16,478 bases of DNA from Spirochaetaceae bacterium (GTDB taxonomy: Bacteria; Spirochaetota; Spirochaetia; Treponematales; Breznakiellaceae). Every line of letters begins with the position of its first letter. Positions within the stretch are counted from its first letter, which is position 1. Location of the stretch: contig JAITCP010000187.1 of NCBI GenBank assembly GCA_031283025.1, positions 1-16,478 of the forward strand. The letters run 5' to 3'. Positions 1 through 8,225 of this stretch are shown here, one piece after another. A program made the translations under genes and the position numbers. The notes below the pieces were generated by a model, which saw only the letters and a program-made list of their open reading frames with translations, made no database searches and had not been told where the DNA came from.

Positions 1-75
1 CCCCCCTACAAGTAATTTTCTGGTTTACAATTTATTTTTACTCGCAAAAAAGAATGATTTTTTTCTTATACCAGC

Positions 76-102
76 CTGTCTGCAAAAGTACTGTCTGCAA
101 AA
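76..102 (+). repeat. Tandem 12-base direct repeat, possible operator
   Basis: The 12-mer CTGTCTGCAAAA occurs at 76-87 and again, identical, at 91-102, giving a 15-base period. It lies upstream of the first gene's hairpin and ribosome binding sites, where a regulator-binding site would be expected. A related TCTGCAAA stretch occurs at 4459-4466, in front of the second gene. Function is inferred from position only. Confidence 0.45.
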
Positions 103-148
103 ACATTCACCCGGAAACAGTTATATTTTTCCCGTTTTTGGTTCCAGT

Positions 149-174
149 GGCACGGCAGCGTTGCCGTCCGTGCC
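149..174 (+). promoter_or_regulatory. 5'-leader stem-loop before the first gene
   Basis: Two competing structures are visible. ACGGCA at 152-157 pairs with TGCCGT at 162-167 around a 4-base loop. Alternatively GGCACGG at 149-155 pairs with CCGTGCC at 168-174 around a 12-base loop. The two share bases, so they are mutually exclusive. No U-tract follows, which argues against an intrinsic terminator. The element ends 10 bases before the first Shine-Dalgarno-like sequence and could affect translation or mRNA stability. Confidence 0.5.
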
Positions 175-202
175 TTGATATATGGAGGAATTAATGTTTT
201 TT

Positions 203-208
203 AGGAGG
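203..208 (+). promoter_or_regulatory. Ribosome binding site deciding the start at 215
   Basis: AGGAGG is followed by six T residues and then ATG at 215. The same arrangement, AGGAGGG plus six T and ATG, precedes the acyl-CoA synthetase start at 10967, which supports this start. A second GGAGGA at 184-189 with ATG at 194 in the same frame lies just upstream, so an N-terminally longer form cannot be excluded. Confidence 0.7.
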
Positions 209-214
209 TTTTTT

Positions 215-3200
215 ATGGGAAAATTCATGAAAACTGGCACTGTCCTGCTTTTGGGGGCAGTGGTTTTTCTGGTTGGATGTTCGTCACCAACAACGGCAAC
301 AAAGCTAAGCAGTGATGCTCTTTTAACCAGTGTTAAAGTTGCCGGAGTAGACGCAATCCTTGGTAATCCCGGGCAGGATTGGGAGGAAACTATACGAATA
401 GGCAACGTGGGCCATGTGTTTCTTTCCAGGCCCTTACTGGAAGAAGCTGACGTTGTCGTTCAGGCTTCTTCAGGAGCTGTAGTGTATTATGCCCAGGCAA
501 AGGCGACGGTTGAGCCTTACTTCCAAAGTGAAACCGTATTCGACTTTGACGCGGATGATTATCTCTTTATAGAGGTTTTCTCTCAGAATCATGACGCGTT
601 CAGTGTATATGCCATTCAGGTGCACTCCAGAAACCCCGGCCTTACCGACATCACCTTTGACGGCAGATCGCTGTACGGCGGCGTATTGGCTTCGGGCCGG
701 CCCATCCTGCAATTTGGAAGCCCGGGCAAGCCCGGTGAAACGTGGGACAATGTAGAAGAAGTGGGCGAAGCCCTGTTCGATACCACCAAAGGGGGAGACC
801 CAGTCCGCATTACCTTTAGGCCGGAAGTCCCCTATCTTAAAATCTGGACGACTGTTGTGTCCGGCAATACCGAACCGGACTTCTCCACCGGCGGTTATAA
901 TGGCACGGATGAAGGCTGGGATTTGACAAACGGACGGGCCTTGAACGGAGAGTCCGTTATTGACGGGGCATACTCAGATGGCGACAGTGAAAGCGGAATT
1001 TATATTACAACGCAAGACCAAAGTTTCATCTATATAAAAGTTCAGGGCGGCACCGAAGACGAGGTTTCATTTTACAAGCTCAAGATGGTTGCCAAGAGCA
1101 ACAACAGAGTCATAAGCGAACCGCGGTTTGAAATTTATGATGGAAATACCCTGATTGATACATACCCGGTAGGATTGGGCCCGATGGGCATAAATAAATG
1201 GGCCGGCGACGAATACTATGGCGGTTATGAAAACGGCGCTGAAATTGCCGATGGTTACTTTAACGACGGCAGTGACCATAACTGGTATGGGGGTGGGCCA
1301 GCCTATAGTAACCAGAACCCGGGCGGAGCAAAAGGGGTGGATGCCAAAGGCATTCTCAGCTTATATCTGGATGCCGAGATGGATGCAGACCCTGCCTTAA
1401 AGGGCGTACCCGGATCGGATAGCACAAAGAATCAACATAACGGCACCCGGCCCCCGACCAATCTCCGCGTTGTATTCAAAGGGGACTTGGACGGTACATT
1501 GGCCTTCTGCCAGCCCAGGAAAAACCAGCGCGACGATGCTGTTTTTGACATCGCAAGCGGCGACTTTGGCAATCTGGTCGGCTTCTGGTATTGGGGTGTT
1601 GAGGTAACCAGCGCCCTGGGCGAGAAGGGCTGGTACAAGTTTGCCACCCGTATAGGCAGCCAGAAAGCGGATGCCCTTGGCAGCCTTACTATCAACGGCG
1701 TTGAGGTTAATTTTACCGGTGTTGAGCCGGCTTACGCTTCGGCGCATTACGACCCGGCCAATGATTTTACCTACGCGACCGTAACCTTGCCTGCAAATAC
1801 GAACTTTGGCAACGCGTTACAGGTAGTGGCCAAGCGGCAAACGGGGTATTACCCGCTTGTCAGCGTAGCGTCGGCCCCTGACCATATCACCAATGTTACC
1901 GATCCCGCGTTTAATGAAAGCCAGGATAAAAACTTTAATTCAGTAACCGGCGAATGGAACGGAGTCATCCCACCCGTAGAACCGGGCAGCTTTATCTATG
2001 TCAGGACAACTGCGGAAATTTCCTGGTATTACGGCGGTTCTGGCTTTACCGATGCTGCATGGGCGCCTAACCGGAACATAGCCGATTCGGACACACGCTA
2101 CGGCGTACAGCGCTTCTACAAGGTACAGGTATTAAAAGCAGGCGCTCAGGATGGCGCCGATCTGACGGATATATCGAATAAAGGAACGGCTTTGAACACC
2201 ACGGTTGCCAGCGCCAAGGTTACCCCAACCGAAACCGCCGCTACGCTTACCAGTGGCGACAGAAAAGGCAACGTGGAGGTCGGTGTTACGGTATCAAGGA
2301 CATGGAGCGCTCAAACCGGCAATGATGTTCAGTTGACGGACTTTGCAAGCCCCAACTTCGCGGCGGTTCTGGCGCAGAACAGTGCCAATGCCCGTGTCGG
2401 CTTTGCGATTCGCACCGCAGCTACCGAAGCTTCCAATGCTCCGGTAGATTCGACATTGTTCATGGCTCCGGCAAGGTTTAACGCGGAGGCTAATATACAA
2501 TCAAACACCTGGCTTGTTGCGCGGGTCATTTCCGAAAGCGGAAAGAACACCAATTTTTACCGCTTCCATTTATTAAACACCGAAGGAAATGATACGGTTC
2601 CTGGGGCTGTCACTGTTAATACCGTTGCCGTAACAGGGAGTCTTGCCGACGGCCTCAATGCCGCAGCAACCGGCACGAATGTACTCAGGACAACGCTGCC
2701 CAATAAAGCGGCGTTTGACTCGGTTACCATCGCTGTTACCAAGCCCCACGCCAGTGCTTTAGTTGCCATCGGCCTGACTGATGTCAACAACGCGGCGCCT
2801 GCGGCGTATATTGACACAACAGGTACCGGTACAGCGGCATCGGCTACATTCGACTATGTGCCTATAGCGCAATTTGCCGTTATACGGATCATTTCCGCAG
2901 ATAGGTCAAAGACCGTGTACTACAAACTTAGACTTGAGCTTGCGAACGCGCAGACCGAAACATCAATAACCGGATTGACTATTGGCGGAAACAATGTTAC
3001 ACAGCTTCCGGGCCCAAACACTTTGGTAACTGATGAAACGGTACTAATTTACAATATTCCCGGAGCTCTTACGGTTTTTAACAACCTCCAGGTTAATGTA
3101 ACACCCGCTTTGGGAGCAACTGTAGGATATGCGATGACGGCGGGGAATCCCAGAATAGATGTCGACGGGAAAGGTAACATTACATACCCGGATGTACCCA

Positions 3201-4417
3201 CGGATTATAGCGAAAACGGGCTGTTCCCGACATTTCAGAATGGGAACTACCTTGTTTTCCGGGTAACGGCGGAAAATAATATTAACGTCGTTTACTACAA
3301 AGTCCGGATAATCAACGCATGGACTGTTTCATTCGACACCGACGGCGGCAGTCCTTCAACTATTTCCTCAGTCACGGTGATGAAAACCCCAACCGATGAC
3401 CAAACCATGGGTTCACTCCCGGCTAATCCTAGTAAATCTAGTTTCAATTTTGATGGATGGTACTTGGCAAGCGACACTGGTTTTACCGGCACAAGGTATA
3501 TCGCTACAACCGTTATAAAGGCCGACACATCTCTCAAGGCAAAATGGGAAGCGGTGAGTCCTGAAGCAAACGCCAGTATCAGATCAGTTAGCGGGACGGG
3601 ACCCGCGACGCTTTACGGTTTGTACATAGGCGGCCAGCCCGGAATTAGTAACGGTACGCCGGGTACGAGTGTAACCGATACTAGCATAGTAAACGGGGTA
3701 ATTGGAGGGTCCAATGCTACCGTTGTTGGGGGGAAAACTGTAGTGGTCATTACTGAGGAGCCCGATGCAACCAAAGTCGAATATGCAATAAGCACAGAGG
3801 CCAGCCCCCCGAGTCCTGTTTGGGAGACTCTGACAAAGGATAGTACCAATACCCCCGCATCCTTAACAGGGAAGAGATGGATTGGTACATTGCCGACGAC
3901 CCATGATGTTACTGCCTCCACTCGGCGATACGTTTTTGTGCGGATAACAGCGAAGAACGGTACGAGCCTACAGGTTTACCGCTATGCACAGTATGTTTCC
4001 TATAGCGCAACAAGCCCACGAGCGACACTTACGGCCTTGTCCATTGGCGGTGTGGATGTCTTAACCGAAGGGGCCTTGGGCACTGTCGCAGGTTGGTGGA
4101 ACAAAACGGTAGCGCCTGATTTTGAGCCCGGATCGGTGGAATTAGAATCGGAAGGCGAAGTGACAGTCTCTGCAATATTTAACAACACCGGTGTTAATGC
4201 CGTTACTTCCTGGCTTAGAATTCCAAAGGACAACCCCTTATGGCCGTTCACGGAAGACACCGTATTGTCCGGTTTTGTTGATTCGGCTACCTCTGTTGAT
4301 AACATTGAGGACGGGGATTATATCTTAATCCGGTATATTCCGACTGATACTTCTGGGGATTACTATGCTACCTATGCCCATTACCTTATCAAGGTAACTG
4401 TTGACCCTGGACCGTGA
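215..4417 (+). CDS. Large repeat-containing surface lipoprotein with InlB-like domain
   Basis: Probable 1400-residue outer-surface lipoprotein, likely an adhesin or substrate-binding protein. A signal peptide ends in a lipobox (LVGC) with the lipidated Cys at residue 22. The rest is built from beta-sandwich-like units. Several open with a motif of the form L-x-x-L-x-I-x-G-V (near residues 36, 486, 916 and 1272). Units close with a hydrophobic strand, an Arg-Val-type pair and a Tyr-Lys strand; I count nine such closures, near residues 114, 270, 473, 592, 765, 886, 1011, 1239 and 1368. This resembles cadherin-like beta-sandwich families found in bacterial surface proteins. Residues about 1037-1111 form an InlB/Flg_new-type (Listeria-Bacteroides) repeat, with FDTDGG at the start, FDGWY in the middle and KAKW at the end. 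The frame is also open upstream to an ATG at 182. It heads a run of four envelope genes; the next starts 79 bases on. No catalytic domain is recognised and the ligand is unknown. Confidence 0.85.
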   Translation: MGKFMKTGTVLLLGAVVFLVGCSSPTTATKLSSDALLTSVKVAGVDAILGNPGQDWEETIRIGNVGHVFLSRPLLEEADVVVQASSGAVVYYAQAKATVEPYFQSETVFDFDADDYLFIEVFSQNHDAFSVYAIQVHSRNPGLTDITFDGRSLYGGVLASGRPILQFGSPGKPGETWDNVEEVGEALFDTTKGGDPVRITFRPEVPYLKIWTTVVSGNTEPDFSTGGYNGTDEGWDLTNGRALNGESVIDGAYSDGDSESGIYITTQDQSFIYIKVQGGTEDEVSFYKLKMVAKSNNRVISEPRFEIYDGNTLIDTYPVGLGPMGINKWAGDEYYGGYENGAEIADGYFNDGSDHNWYGGGPAYSNQNPGGAKGVDAKGILSLYLDAEMDADPALKGVPGSDSTKNQHNGTRPPTNLRVVFKGDLDGTLAFCQPRKNQRDDAVFDIASGDFGNLVGFWYWGVEVTSALGEKGWYKFATRIGSQKADALGSLTINGVEVNFTGVEPAYASAHYDPANDFTYATVTLPANTNFGNALQVVAKRQTGYYPLVSVASAPDHITNVTDPAFNESQDKNFNSVTGEWNGVIPPVEPGSFIYVRTTAEISWYYGGSGFTDAAWAPNRNIADSDTRYGVQRFYKVQVLKAGAQDGADLTDISNKGTALNTTVASAKVTPTETAATLTSGDRKGNVEVGVTVSRTWSAQTGNDVQLTDFASPNFAAVLAQNSANARVGFAIRTAATEASNAPVDSTLFMAPARFNAEANIQSNTWLVARVISESGKNTNFYRFHLLNTEGNDTVPGAVTVNTVAVTGSLADGLNAAATGTNVLRTTLPNKAAFDSVTIAVTKPHASALVAIGLTDVNNAAPAAYIDTTGTGTAASATFDYVPIAQFAVIRIISADRSKTVYYKLRLELANAQTETSITGLTIGGNNVTQLPGPNTLVTDETVLIYNIPGALTVFNNLQVNVTPALGATVGYAMTAGNPRIDVDGKGNITYPDVPTDYSENGLFPTFQNGNYLVFRVTAENNINVVYYKVRIINAWTVSFDTDGGSPSTISSVTVMKTPTDDQTMGSLPANPSKSSFNFDGWYLASDTGFTGTRYIATTVIKADTSLKAKWEAVSPEANASIRSVSGTGPATLYGLYIGGQPGISNGTPGTSVTDTSIVNGVIGGSNATVVGGKTVVVITEEPDATKVEYAISTEASPPSPVWETLTKDSTNTPASLTGKRWIGTLPTTHDVTASTRRYVFVRITAKNGTSLQVYRYAQYVSYSATSPRATLTALSIGGVDVLTEGALGTVAGWWNKTVAPDFEPGSVELESEGEVTVSAIFNNTGVNAVTSWLRIPKDNPLWPFTEDTVLSGFVDSATSVDNIEDGDYILIRYIPTDTSGDYYATYAHYLIKVTVDPGP

Positions 4418-4434
4418 CGAATTAAACTGAGCAA

Positions 4435-4457
4435 GCTGGCCGCTTATGGCGGTCAGC
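4435..4457 (+). promoter_or_regulatory. Intergenic stem-loop between the repeat lipoprotein and esterase genes
   Basis: GCTGGCCGC at 4435-4443 pairs with GCGGTCAGC at 4449-4457, giving nine pairs including one G-U, around a five-base loop. No U-tract follows, so it is unlikely to be a strong terminator. It could stabilise an upstream mRNA end or tune expression between two genes of one transcript. The next ribosome binding site, GGAGGA, is at 4482-4487. Confidence 0.6.
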
Positions 4458-4496
4458 CTCTGCAAACATCTTAATTATTGTGGAGGATTTTAAATT

Positions 4497-6578
4497 ATGA
4501 GAAAGAAAAATCTGTTACAGATTGCGGTATGTCTGGTAATATGCCTTACATTGGTATTAATGGCCGCCTGCAAGGCTGATGAAATCATCGGGACCCCGAC
4601 CGGCGAATTGGTTCCCGGCGAGGGGCCCGCCGGCGGCCTTGTCGGTGGGTCGTCGGGTCCGGGCTGGGGCGAACGGGATCCGAGTTTCAGGGGCAAGCGT
4701 TTTAAGCTTGACCTGAATGATCTTGCGGGAAGCCTGCCGTCCGTTACGACATGGAATCAGTTGGGACATCAACATGCCTATCCTGACCCCTTCCACTTTG
4801 CCAACGGAAACAGGGTAGTAACCCTTGCGGACTGGGAAAACCGCCGGAAAGAGATCCGGGCGCTTCTTGAGTACTATGAATACGGGATTATGCCCAGTAT
4901 TGACCCGTCTGTTGTTGAGATAACTTGGGTTGACAGCGGGGTGGCGGACTGCGCTATCACCGTAACACACATTGAGAGCGGCAGAACGGCGACCTGGAAT
5001 CAGACCACGACATTGCCTGCGGCTCTACAGGGCCCTGCCTACGAAGGTAAGGCCATGCTCCCGTTGAATTTAATGAACAACAACACGGTTTATACCGGCT
5101 TCGGCGGAAGCGGCAGTTTTAATACCGGTACCTTCGGGACCGAGGGCGACGGAAGCGGTTTGGTTCATACTTTGTATGGCATTAACACCTCAGACCCAAG
5201 TGCCCCTTCCGGTAACTCAGATTATGCCTGGGGTATGAGCGTTTTGTTAACTGTTATAGAAGAAGGCGGTTTCCGCGGTTACTATAACCCCAACTGGGTG
5301 GCCATCACCGGTTACTCACGGGGCGGCAAGGCGACCATGTGTATTTCGGCCTTTGCCGAAAGCCGCAAGGGTGCCCGTGTCGGTCTTACCCATATCGGTT
5401 CCGCCGGTTCGGGCGGCCCCGCCATTGAGCGTTTCCTTTCACCCGCCGGCTACAGGGTAAACGGTCAATACGCCGATCCCCTGCCGCTGGACGGCCCGGG
5501 CCTGATGGAATTTGAAGGCTTGGTCGGAAAGCCCTGGTACATGAAGCAGATCAAAATCGGCGATGACATTCCCGGCGCCAGCGGCTTGGCCTATGCTGTT
5601 ACTCCGGGCGGCAGCGCCGATGACTGGCGCTATACAACGGTACGCGGCTGGTCCCCGTACTTTGATACATTTGAATCTACTCCCACGAATTACAGCACCG
5701 CTGTTACTGTTCCGTTTGTCGGCTGGCAGAGCCCCGCGGAAAGCTGGTCGGGTATTCAGAGCCTTTCCGAAGGCCGCAATGAAACACCGGGCTGGTTCAG
5801 CGTCCGCTTTAGGGAATTTGCCGACCTGCACTACGGCCTTGACATAGACCACGTGCGCGGCATGGAAGGCCGCAGCAAGTACGGCGTTCTGTGTACCACC
5901 CCCGTTGATCAGCACTTCCTTGGCTGTTTGATTGCCCCGCGCGGTATGATCATATCGGACGGTTACGTGGTGCCCCGGAATAATCCGGAAAGCCAGTTTG
6001 CCCATTGGTTAATCGCCGACGAAGTCTATAGAATGTACGGCGAACTGGAAGGGAACCCGGATAAATACATCTGGAACAACGCTTTCATGATGACCTGGGG
6101 AACCCACGGCGGGAACAACGGAAACGAAGGGGCGGATGCGTCGTACCTGTTCAGGAAGATTGTGGAGCAGGCCCGCTTTAACAACGGCGGCGAGGATGCG
6201 GTAACCGGAAGCGACCCGGAAGACCCGAACGCCAGAGAAGGTGATTACTCCAAATTCTACGGTACCAACATGACCTTTCTCGCGCTTTCGGACGCAAACC
6301 TTATGAAGATGCGGACTCCGTTCTTCCAGGTTGATGATCCTATCGGGCGTTTCGACTATTACCGCATGGTATGGGGCCGGCCAGGCCATCCGACCGTGGC
6401 GGAAAGGATCAAGAGACGGATAGATCCGATATTGACTGACTACTTTGCGGGCGAAGCCAACAGAACCCCGCCGGCGGCCTTTGCCCCTCCTGTTCACCCC
6501 AGCTATACGCCTACCGGGCCCAAGTTCAAGGCAATGGACTGGCGCGGCCTTCTGGATGAGCCGGAGCCGCTGAATTAG
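4497..6578 (+). CDS. CE15-family (glucuronoyl esterase-like) lipoprotein
   Basis: This 693-residue alpha/beta-hydrolase resembles carbohydrate esterase family 15. Known members cleave the ester between glucuronic acid of xylan and lignin alcohols. A signal peptide with lipobox LMAAC puts the lipidated Cys at 25, followed by a Gly/Pro-rich linker. The entry motif (DPFHFANG, then WENRRKEIRALLEYYEYG) is typical of CE15. The nucleophile elbow is TGYSRGGK with Ser274 and Arg275; the family usually has GCSR or GHSR. The DQHFLGCLIAPR block contains Asp471, and His537 in WGTHGG is the likely catalytic His. The acid position in the motif after the elbow (family QESGxGG or DSGxGG) reads GSAGSGG here, with Ser302 where Glu or Asp is expected. 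Ribosome binding site GGAGGA precedes ATG by nine bases. The surface location and neighbours suggest plant cell-wall processing. Family call is firm; substrate and activity are inferred. Confidence 0.82.
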   Translation: MRKKNLLQIAVCLVICLTLVLMAACKADEIIGTPTGELVPGEGPAGGLVGGSSGPGWGERDPSFRGKRFKLDLNDLAGSLPSVTTWNQLGHQHAYPDPFHFANGNRVVTLADWENRRKEIRALLEYYEYGIMPSIDPSVVEITWVDSGVADCAITVTHIESGRTATWNQTTTLPAALQGPAYEGKAMLPLNLMNNNTVYTGFGGSGSFNTGTFGTEGDGSGLVHTLYGINTSDPSAPSGNSDYAWGMSVLLTVIEEGGFRGYYNPNWVAITGYSRGGKATMCISAFAESRKGARVGLTHIGSAGSGGPAIERFLSPAGYRVNGQYADPLPLDGPGLMEFEGLVGKPWYMKQIKIGDDIPGASGLAYAVTPGGSADDWRYTTVRGWSPYFDTFESTPTNYSTAVTVPFVGWQSPAESWSGIQSLSEGRNETPGWFSVRFREFADLHYGLDIDHVRGMEGRSKYGVLCTTPVDQHFLGCLIAPRGMIISDGYVVPRNNPESQFAHWLIADEVYRMYGELEGNPDKYIWNNAFMMTWGTHGGNNGNEGADASYLFRKIVEQARFNNGGEDAVTGSDPEDPNAREGDYSKFYGTNMTFLALSDANLMKMRTPFFQVDDPIGRFDYYRMVWGRPGHPTVAERIKRRIDPILTDYFAGEANRTPPAAFAPPVHPSYTPTGPKFKAMDWRGLLDEPEPLN

Positions 6579-6600
6579 TAAATAAAAAGCATTTTTAACG

Positions 6601-6631
6601 GCAAAGAGAGGCATTGAGTGCCTCTCTTTGC
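6601..6631 (+). promoter_or_regulatory. Perfect 13-bp stem-loop between esterase and barrel genes
   Basis: GCAAAGAGAGGCA at 6601-6613 is perfectly complementary to TGCCTCTCTTTGC at 6619-6631, with a five-base loop TTGAG. The sequence after it is GCATTAGGCC, not a U-run, so a standard plus-strand intrinsic terminator is not supported. On the minus strand the hairpin is followed by a T-rich stretch, but no minus-strand gene is seen. It ends 14 bases before the purine-rich ribosome binding site of the barrel gene, so an RNA-stability or partial-attenuation role fits best. Confidence 0.7.
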
Positions 6632-6660
6632 GCATTAGGCCATAAGGAAGGAGTGGAATA

Positions 6661-8211
6661 ATGAAAACAATGAAAGTAACGATAACCGCGTTGATAATCT
6701 TATGTTTGGCGTGCGGGATCGCCAACGCTCAGGTAAGTTTTTATTCCTGGGGCAGGGCGGTAATAACGCCTTTTGCTTTTATGGGGGATCGTTCGGCAGT
6801 TTCCGCCGCTACTTCCACCTGGGGGGATGTTCCGCGCATAGGCTTTTCCGCTAACGGGACGGCGCCTTCGGGCAATATAGGTTTTAATATTGATTTTGAT
6901 TTTGGGATTAATATAGCAAATAACGCTCCGGGGATTATCGGCGATAATGCAAAAGCCTGGGTTAAACCTCTGGGGCTGGTACTTCCCGAAGAATACAACA
7001 TGCTAAAATTGACAGCCGGTTTTTTTAAGGAAGAAGAACTGCGGGGCCGTATCGGAGCGTCGGAATTCGCTTCCTGGCTTGTATACCGTCAAAGCCGTTA
7101 CTGGTTTGAATGGGGTTCCCCGGACGAAGACTATATATTCCGACGTTTTGACGCGACGGCGGGGGCATATTTTAAGCTGGAGCCTCTTAAATGGATGGAT
7201 TCCGGATGGAACGGGCTGAGTATTCACGGGGCGTTTGGATCAACGGCCCTAGCTTCGGCGGCGAATAACCTGAGGGCGACGCTGAATTTGCTTAACAACG
7301 AAGACAACAATACGATGGGCGATGTCTACGATGAAAACAGCGGCGAATATGACGGCGACCGTAAGGTTAAGGCTTCCGACGTATTCAGGGCAATGCACGT
7401 TGCGATTGCCTACCGGATACCTGACCTGGGGCTTGTCAGGGCTCAATTTATCGGGAACAACAGGAACGTGTTCCGCTGGGCTGAACAGGGAGGCGGAAGG
7501 GCAAATCTGGAACGGAAACTCATGACGGGTATTTCGACAAATAAGGACGCTGATGTTATAGAAGCGGCTTTTCTGTTAGACGGTCTGGAAGGGCTTAAGG
7601 TGGATGTGGGAGTGAAAATTCCCCTTGCGTATACGACAAAGGCCGATTTTCTGGTCTACCCCCGCTTGGTGGGTTCCGACGGGCTTGTAATAGGCGAAAA
7701 AACAAACCCAAATAAGCGGGAGTATACCGTACAACTGCCGTATGTAGCCGCTTTGGGCGTATCCTGGACGCCGCCATCCTTCAGCGAGCTGACCGTTAAC
7801 GCCCGTGTTGACGGGACATTTGGCGGCAGTATCATATCGGATGAGGAAAAGATTAAGATACGGCACGGCCCGATAATAGACGCATGGCTGATGCCCTCTT
7901 ATCTTATAACGGATAACATCAGGTTAGGCGTAGACATGGGTGTTGACATTCATTTGCGTGACACTTATCTGGTAAATGACTGGCCGGTGGATGAAGCGCT
8001 GACCGATGTCAGCGAATTTATCGACTTTGGCATAGGTCCCTGGTTTCAGTTAAACGTCGGCGGCGGCCAGGTCAAAGTAGGTGTGGTAATGATGAAGCCC
8101 GGAAGCCCGCGTTACAAGATGAATTCCGGGCAGACATATTACGCTATTTCCCCGATCCTGACCGGCGGCATGATCATTTCCGTACCTATATCCTTTACTT
8201 ACAGCTTTTAA
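6661..8211 (+). CDS. Probable outer-membrane beta-barrel protein
   Basis: This 516-residue protein has a clear Sec signal peptide ending in ANA before Gln24. The mature part is rich in alternating hydrophobic and polar strands and aromatic residues, with Gly/Asn/Asp-rich turns. It ends in IPISFTYSF-like residues (C-terminal Phe after alternating hydrophobics), the usual outer-membrane barrel assembly signature. There is no lipobox and no TonB box or plug domain that I can see, so a porin-like channel is more likely than a SusC-type transporter. I do not recognise a specific family. The ribosome binding site AAGGAG is seven bases before ATG. The next gene starts 14 bases after its stop, suggesting co-expression with the TPR lipoprotein. 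Role in glycan uptake is inferred from neighbours. Confidence 0.75.
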   Translation: MKTMKVTITALIILCLACGIANAQVSFYSWGRAVITPFAFMGDRSAVSAATSTWGDVPRIGFSANGTAPSGNIGFNIDFDFGINIANNAPGIIGDNAKAWVKPLGLVLPEEYNMLKLTAGFFKEEELRGRIGASEFASWLVYRQSRYWFEWGSPDEDYIFRRFDATAGAYFKLEPLKWMDSGWNGLSIHGAFGSTALASAANNLRATLNLLNNEDNNTMGDVYDENSGEYDGDRKVKASDVFRAMHVAIAYRIPDLGLVRAQFIGNNRNVFRWAEQGGGRANLERKLMTGISTNKDADVIEAAFLLDGLEGLKVDVGVKIPLAYTTKADFLVYPRLVGSDGLVIGEKTNPNKREYTVQLPYVAALGVSWTPPSFSELTVNARVDGTFGGSIISDEEKIKIRHGPIIDAWLMPSYLITDNIRLGVDMGVDIHLRDTYLVNDWPVDEALTDVSEFIDFGIGPWFQLNVGGGQVKVGVVMMKPGSPRYKMNSGQTYYAISPILTGGMIISVPISFTYSF

Positions 8212-8225
8212 GGAAGGGGCGGAAT

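Larger units (their letters stand above)
1..202. other. Upstream non-coding region of the first gene
   Basis: This stretch has no convincing coding region. It is AT-rich with A- and T-tracts up to about position 130, then GC-richer through a hairpin. It contains a 12-base tandem direct repeat and a stem-loop, both listed separately. A TTTACA element at 24-29 resembles a -35 box, but no -10 box sits at normal spacing, so I do not call a promoter. The end of any gene to the left is not visible. Confidence 0.6.

Noticed and set aside
24..29. TTTACA as a -35 box for the first gene
   Set aside because: No reasonable -10 box is found 15 to 19 bases downstream.
5439..6005. A 188-codon open frame on the minus strand
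   Set aside because: It is antisense to the CE15 gene across the conserved region and has no supporting start context or family motif.
6601..6631. Intrinsic transcription terminator
   Set aside because: The stem is perfect, but the plus-strand sequence after it has no U-run, so it is kept as a regulatory or stability hairpin instead.
6009..6725. A 238-codon open frame on the minus strand
   Set aside because: It lies opposite the CE15 and barrel genes, whose protein motifs are clear. Its translation shows no recognisable family features, so it is a shadow of the real frames.
6661..8211. SusC/TonB-dependent transporter
   Set aside because: At 516 residues it is far too short, and no plug domain or TonB box is visible.
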